Shown one piece after another: positions 29,882-34,156 of a stretch of DNA of 34,156 nt (position 1 is its first letter; each line of letters opens with the position of its first letter). Under the pieces are notes generated by a model. The model searched no databases. It was not told the DNA's origin and saw only the letters and a list, made by a program, of their open reading frames with translations. Position numbers and translations under genes: made by a program. Source of the DNA: a bacterium (lineage in GTDB: Bacteria > AUK180); contig JAUXGM010000004.1 of the NCBI GenBank assembly GCA_030622125.1, positions 1 through 34,156 on the forward strand. The letters run 5' to 3'.

Positions 29882-30915
29882 AATTAGAGAATATAATTGA
29901 AAGGATATTAAAGAACAATTTTAAAATAAAAGATATTATCAGCCTTCTTTCATTAGATAATAAAGATGATTTGGAAGTACTTTATAAAAAAGCATTTGAG
30001 ACAATGCTAACATTTACAAGCGGAAAGATCCATTTGAGAGCAATTATAGAATTTTCAAATTATTGCAGGAAGAATTGCAGGTACTGCGGTATCAGAAGGG
30101 GAAATAAAGATCAAAAACGGTACCGAATGAGCTCAGAAGAGATAATAAGTGTCTCAATAGAGGCGTACAAACAGGGATTTAGAACGGTTGTATTACAGTC
30201 GGGAGAGGATTTATACTTCACAAAGGATAAGATTGGCGATATAATAAAACGAATAAAAGAGAAGGTGGATATTGCCGTAACGCTTTCAGTCGGAGAACGA
30301 GATTATGAAACATATAGGTATTGGAAAATGTGCGGAGCGGATAGATATTTAATGCGGATTGAAACAACAAATAAAGATTTATTTAAAAAATTGCATCCTG
30401 ATGATGATTATGAATATAGAATACGGTGTTTAAAATGGATCAAGGAATTTGGCTATGAATTGGGAACCGGAATTATGCTCGGATTACCGAAACAGACTCT
30501 TGAAGATTTGGCGAATGATATTTTACTATTTAAAAAATTTGATGCGGATATGATTGGGTGCGGACCCTTTTTGCCGCATAATGGAACGCCACTTTTCAGT
30601 GAAAAAATGAGTGATGTTAATCTAACATTAAAATTTTTGGCGGTATTGAGACTGGTAATGAAGGATATAAACATTCCAGCCACGACCGCACTTGGAACTA
30701 TCGATCCTTATGGCAGGGAAATGGGGTTAAAGGCGGGTTGTAATGTGTTAATGCCGAATTTTACTCCTGTGGCTTATAGAAAACATTATCTCCTCTATAA
30801 TAATAAAATATGCATTTTTGAAGATGCAAATAAATGTTATCAATGCACCTTAGAAAGGATTAAAAATGTTAATTTAAAGGCATCGGATTCAAAGGGTTTT
30901 AGAGAACATTCTTGA
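29878..30915 (+). CDS. hydE: [FeFe] hydrogenase maturation radical SAM protein HydE
   Basis: NYCRKNCRYCGIRRGN (CX3CX2C), GTGIMLGLPKQTLEDLANDI, ATTALGTIDPYGREMGLKAGCNVLMPN; ATGA overlap with hydF. Confidence 0.95.
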   Translation: MKLENIIERILKNNFKIKDIISLLSLDNKDDLEVLYKKAFETMLTFTSGKIHLRAIIEFSNYCRKNCRYCGIRRGNKDQKRYRMSSEEIISVSIEAYKQGFRTVVLQSGEDLYFTKDKIGDIIKRIKEKVDIAVTLSVGERDYETYRYWKMCGADRYLMRIETTNKDLFKKLHPDDDYEYRIRCLKWIKEFGYELGTGIMLGLPKQTLEDLANDILLFKKFDADMIGCGPFLPHNGTPLFSEKMSDVNLTLKFLAVLRLVMKDINIPATTALGTIDPYGREMGLKAGCNVLMPNFTPVAYRKHYLLYNNKICIFEDANKCYQCTLERIKNVNLKASDSKGFREHS

Positions 30916-30940
30916 TATTTTTAACAAAATTTGGTATAAA
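30912..30940 (+). promoter_or_regulatory. promoter-like TTGATA-17-TATAAA before the porin-like gene
   Basis: TTGATA 30912-30917 overlapping the hydE stop; TATAAA 30935-30940. Confidence 0.45.
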
Positions 30941-30960
30941 AAACAAATTAGGAGATCTTT

Positions 30961-31896
30961 ATGAAAAAGATAGGATTATTATTTATTTGTTTATTGGTAA
31001 GTGTTGCATTTAGTGTAAATACTGATTGGGGATATGTAAAATTGATAAATAGGACATCATACAGTATTACAGAAGGGGGCGCAAACAGTTTCGATCTTTT
31101 AAAAGCACGATTTTTAATGGGTGGCGATATCGTTAAGGATCTCGTTTTTTTGGGATTTCAGGCGGACCTTAATACTACCGGAATAAATATACTCGATGCA
31201 AAAGGTATTTTCAAATTAAACCCATTGAAGATAACCGTTGGAAGATTTCTTGCTCCGATAGATTATTATACGACGCAATCACTTGCTCATTTGAATACAA
31301 TAGATTATCCTATCCTTGAGAAATTTAGTCCGTGGCGACAGGTCGGGATCATGCTTAGTTACGGCAATAAATTACTAAATTCTTATGTAATGGTTTCAAA
31401 CGGCGGAGGAAAAAATACTTATGAAGAGACAGACACCGAAAAAGCATATATGGTTAGAATGGATATTATGCCATTTAAGGGAATTTCAATTGGAGGAAGC
31501 AGCTGGCAGGAAAAGTATCTCACCGGTTCTCATTATACCGTATTCAATAGATCGAATTTTCTACTTAATGTAAGAGAGAATAACTTCTTTTTTAATACCC
31601 AATTTTCTTATATAGAAGATGAAGACCCGATTACCGATAAAAATATTTATTCCTACGCATACTTTTTACATCTCAGTGTTTATATGAAGAAATTTGAAAT
31701 TCTTACAAGATATGAATATACCGATGAAGATATAAATTCTCCGGGCACTATAAGGACACGATTAACGGTCGGATTAAATTACAATATCAAAGGTCCCGCT
31801 GCTCAGATCGCCGTGAACTACCAGCGAAATGGTGAAAGCGACGAAATCCAGCAAAATAACGACAAATTTATCGTACAGTTTATGTTTATTTTATAA
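30961..31896 (+). CDS. Putative outer-membrane beta-barrel / porin-like protein with signal peptide
   Basis: MKKIGLLFICLLVSVAFSVN signal; alternating amphipathic strands; barrel-like end with terminal aromatic/hydrophobic residues (KFIVQFMFIL). Confidence 0.65.
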   Translation: MKKIGLLFICLLVSVAFSVNTDWGYVKLINRTSYSITEGGANSFDLLKARFLMGGDIVKDLVFLGFQADLNTTGINILDAKGIFKLNPLKITVGRFLAPIDYYTTQSLAHLNTIDYPILEKFSPWRQVGIMLSYGNKLLNSYVMVSNGGGKNTYEETDTEKAYMVRMDIMPFKGISIGGSSWQEKYLTGSHYTVFNRSNFLLNVRENNFFFNTQFSYIEDEDPITDKNIYSYAYFLHLSVYMKKFEILTRYEYTDEDINSPGTIRTRLTVGLNYNIKGPAAQIAVNYQRNGESDEIQQNNDKFIVQFMFIL

Positions 31897-31901
31897 AAAA
31901 A

Positions 31902-32306
31902 TTATTCCAGGGTTATCAGGACCTTTGTATCCTCTTCATTTACTTCCACAAGGGTTAGCGGACCATAACTTTTTATTGCATCAATAAGTTCCTGAAGATT
32001 AAGATCTTCAAGACTTAAAGAAGCATCGTCACCAAGGTTAAAGTTCATCTTTTCCTTTGCCTTTTCCGGGATCATCTTTAATACCGTTTTTGCAAGTCCA
32101 ATCGGTATATTGACATTAACCTTCGGTTTTTTGGAAGAATCGACTTCTTTTCCGCCCTCATTTTCCCATACTTTTATCTTCAACCATCTTGAAGGTTTTA
32201 TCTTTTCTTCAAGGTTTTCTATACCGTTTAATAATTCTGCTCCCTCTTTAGGGGAAAGTTTACCATCTGCAACCATTTTCAAAATTCTTAATCTCTCATC
32301 ATTCAT
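31902..32306 (-). CDS. YvlB/LiaX-N-like protein with SHOCT-like N-terminal motif
   Basis: MNDERLRILKMVADGKLSPKEGAELLNGIENLEEK N-terminal helical motif; NVNIPIGLAKTVLKMIPE region. Confidence 0.65.
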   Translation of the reverse strand: MNDERLRILKMVADGKLSPKEGAELLNGIENLEEKIKPSRWLKIKVWENEGGKEVDSSKKPKVNVNIPIGLAKTVLKMIPEKAKEKMNFNLGDDASLSLEDLNLQELIDAIKSYGPLTLVEVNEEDTKVLITLE

Positions 32307-32572
32307 TTTTTATCTCCTTTTTTTATAGAATCTACTGCTTGTTTTGCATCAATCTTACCTTTTTCCAGATCATCAAGGGTTGTTTTGACAGATTTTTTAT
32401 TTGATGATTTTCTAAAGCGAATTCCTTTGATTAAAATAATTATCCCAACTATTATAAAAATAATAGGCCAGTCTCTTGAAAAATCAATTGCTAATACATT
32501 TAAATTTCCAAGCCAAATTAAGATACCGATAATCAAAAAAAGAACTCCCCAAAAAATGCTTGATTTTCTCAT
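32303..32572 (-). CDS. Small LiaI/LiaF-TM-like (DUF5668-type) membrane protein with C-terminal SHOCT-like motif
   Basis: SSIFWGVLFLIIGILIWLGNLNVLAIDFSRDWPIIFIIVGIIILIKGI; C-terminal TTLDDLEKGKIDAKQAVDSIKK; ATGA overlap with the next gene. Confidence 0.7.
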   Translation of the reverse strand: MRKSSIFWGVLFLIIGILIWLGNLNVLAIDFSRDWPIIFIIVGIIILIKGIRFRKSSNKKSVKTTLDDLEKGKIDAKQAVDSIKKGDKK

Positions 32573-32581
32573 AAAATCCTC

Positions 32582-33355
32582 CTATAACTTTTTAAATTTA
32601 ACATCACCGCCAAGAGAGTGAATTTCAATATCCAATTTTTTCCCTTGCTTAAATTTACCTGAATATTCGCCCCTTCTTTTCCCTCCTTCATAAGATATAT
32701 CGGATGAAAAATCTCCACCCTCGCATTTTACATTAAATTTTCCATCTATGTTTTCGGGAAAATAACAGGCAACATCACCGCCTGCCGACTTTACAACAAG
32801 CTCTTTTATTTCGTTTAATTTAAGTTCTACATCCCCACCTTTAGAATTTACTTTTACTTTATTTGCTATTAAATCACAGTTTAAATCTCCACCAAGTTGT
32901 AAAATATCAAGAATCTCAATATTTTTTGGAATATATAGTGCTGCATCCGAACCGAATAATTTTATGTTCATTTCATCATTTTGTTTTTTAACCAATCCAT
33001 TAATGTTTTCTGCACTATCAAACCTTAATTTAATATCATCCGAATTTCTTATAGTAAGATCTCCACCAAATGATTTGATATTCAACTTTTGAAGATCAGA
33101 GCAATCATATTCCGCATCAACAATCACTTTACCCTTTGCTTTTATGGAACTATTTACATAGTCACCGACACCGTCAAATGTTTCTTTAATACTGCTTAGC
33201 ACATTATCGGTAATAGAATTTATCCAATTGGATTCAATTTTTCTATCCTTCTCGTCCGATTTACCTTTTATTGCATCAATTAGTTCTGTTGCTTCATTAG
33301 CACTAATCTTATTCTGTTCCAACATGTTAAGTATCTTTTTGATCTCTTCTTCCAT
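32582..33355 (-). CDS. DUF4097-like beta-repeat protein with N-terminal SHOCT-like motif
   Basis: N-terminal IKKILNMLEQNKISANEATELIDAIKGK; repeated GGDL/GGDV/GGDF strands. Confidence 0.75.
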   Translation of the reverse strand: MEEEIKKILNMLEQNKISANEATELIDAIKGKSDEKDRKIESNWINSITDNVLSSIKETFDGVGDYVNSSIKAKGKVIVDAEYDCSDLQKLNIKSFGGDLTIRNSDDIKLRFDSAENINGLVKKQNDEMNIKLFGSDAALYIPKNIEILDILQLGGDLNCDLIANKVKVNSKGGDVELKLNEIKELVVKSAGGDVACYFPENIDGKFNVKCEGGDFSSDISYEGGKRRGEYSGKFKQGKKLDIEIHSLGGDVKFKKL

Positions 33356-33357
33356 TT

Positions 33358-33741
33358 TTACCTCCGTTTTATTTTTTTTATTTTTTTAATACCTTCCTTA
33401 GAATCCATTTCGCCGGACTCTATTTTTTCAAGGATCACACCGATCTCACTTTTTACCGCTTCATTTACCTCCTTTTCAGCAGGTGAAATTCCAAGATCAG
33501 CAAGAAGGCTATCGAATCTTACCCTAATAGTAGGATATGAAACACCCATTTGATTTCCAAGTTCCCTCAGATTTCCTCTCAAAGAAAGATACTTGTAGAG
33601 AAATTCCAACCTATCCTTTGATAGGTTCAAAAATCCCTCCAATGTAAATTCTCCTCGTATCGTGGTATCACAATGGGAACAATAATATTCCTTAACGATC
33701 ATCTGTTTGCCACACACCGGACATCTGCTTATTTTATTCAT
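33358..33741 (-). CDS. DUF2089-family zinc-ribbon/HTH regulator with C-terminal SHOCT-like motif
   Basis: CPVCGKQMIVKEYYCSHCDTTIRGEF zinc ribbon; LRELGNQMGVSYPTIRVRFDSLLADLG HTH. Start set at ATG 33741, because GGAGG lies between it and the ORF-track GTG at 33753. Confidence 0.85.
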   Translation of the reverse strand: MNKISRCPVCGKQMIVKEYYCSHCDTTIRGEFTLEGFLNLSKDRLEFLYKYLSLRGNLRELGNQMGVSYPTIRVRFDSLLADLGISPAEKEVNEAVKSEIGVILEKIESGEMDSKEGIKKIKKIKRR

Positions 33742-33761
33742 TAGCACCTCCACTTTTATAT

Positions 33762-33790
33762 AGTATAAACTTTTTTTTATAAAATGTCAA
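33762..33790 (-). promoter_or_regulatory. consensus promoter TTGACA-17-TATACT for the DUF2089/DUF4097 operon (minus strand)
   Basis: TTGACA = 33790-33785, TATACT = 33767-33762, exact 17-bp spacer; GGAGG SD and ATG 33741 follow. Confidence 0.8.
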
Positions 33791-33918
33791 GTGTTTTTTA
33801 TATAAAAGTAAAAAAAAGTGCCATTCCGAGCCTACACCGCTCGTCATTCTGAACCCCTTGTGGGTGAAGAATCTATCTTTTCTTTTTGCTTTGGTGTATT
33901 TTCTTTTGAACCTCTTTA

Positions 33919-34062
33919 TCTATTTCCTTTGGCAATACTGTTCTCGGGAGATATATCGTCATCTAAGGAAGAATCCGGGACACACCTCATTCTATTTCCT
34001 TTGGCAATACTGTTCTCGGGAGGTATATCGTTATCTAATGAAAAATCCGGGACACACCTCAA
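33919..34062 (+). repeat. two tandem copies of a 72-bp unit
   Basis: TCTATTTCCTTTGGCAATACTGTTCTCGGGAG(a/g)TATATCG(t)... 33919-33990 and 33991-34062. Confidence 0.92.
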
Positions 34063-34069
34063 CTTTCTT

Positions 34070-34100
34070 GGGACGCACCTGAACATCCGAGGTACGTCCC
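34070..34100 (-). repeat. REP-like hairpin GGGACGTACCT-N9-AGGTGCGTCCC (minus strand)
   Basis: 11-bp stem with one G-U wobble when read on the minus strand; related half-sites GGGACACACCT at 33977-33987 and 34049-34059. Confidence 0.8.
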
Positions 34101-34133
34101 GCTTGTTTTCTGAGTTTGTATTTGTCTTTTTTT

Positions 34134-34156
34134 CATTGTCAATTGTCCATTGTCCA
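34134..34156 (-). repeat. dispersed low-complexity motif TGGACAATGGACAATTGACAATG (related to 15490-15508)
   Basis: Reverse complement shares CAATTGACAATG/ATGGACAATT blocks with 15490-15508. Confidence 0.6.

Noticed and set aside
33858-34082. 74-aa ORF with internal repeat FLWQYCSRE(I/V)YR
   Set aside because: The protein repeat only reflects the 72-bp (24-codon) tandem DNA duplication; its ends coincide with REP-like sites and the sequence looks non-coding.

Overview
34.2 kb of an AT-rich bacterial chromosome, probably from a diderm lineage: there is a porin-like protein with a signal peptide. I did not assign a phylum. From left to right: (1) the edge of a DUF2723-like membrane protein gene (-), which the ORF track misses; a rhomboid-TPR protein (+); a PHP-domain phosphoesterase (-); and an archaeal-type phosphoglycerate mutase, apgM (+). 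(2) A complete rrn operon, 16S - tRNA-Ile(GAT) - tRNA-Ala(TGC) - 23S - 5S, with a readable promoter, a boxA and processing stems. (3) A glycosyltransferase and an SsnA-like amidohydrolase (-). (4) A ~3.7 kb accessory island (about 12.05-15.77 kb) with an HTH-MNT nucleotidyltransferase / HEPN pair, a Fic protein and several families of dispersed palindromic repeats. (5) A minus-strand housekeeping run: pilB/gspE-like, aspS, phoH, 7TM-HD (PgpH-like), ybeY. (6) A plus-strand [FeFe]-hydrogenase locus: a NuoE-NuoF (HydC-HydB) fusion, HydA, a TM1266-family protein, HydG, an unknown 88-aa protein, HydF and HydE, then a porin-like protein. (7) A minus-strand four-gene envelope/regulatory operon (DUF2089 regulator, DUF4097, LiaI-like TM protein, YvlB-like protein) in which every protein carries a similar short helical SHOCT-like motif. 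(8) A terminal non-coding block with a 72-bp tandem duplication and a REP-like hairpin. The strongest leads are the direct repeats flanking the HTH-MNT/HEPN cassette, the twin GTATAC operator-like sites before it, a perfect Rex/CRP-like palindrome just downstream of the hydrogenase promoter, the unknown 88-aa ORF inside the hydrogenase maturation genes, and the SHOCT-sharing operon with an inverted repeat around its promoter. All product calls come from reading motifs by eye; no database search was run.
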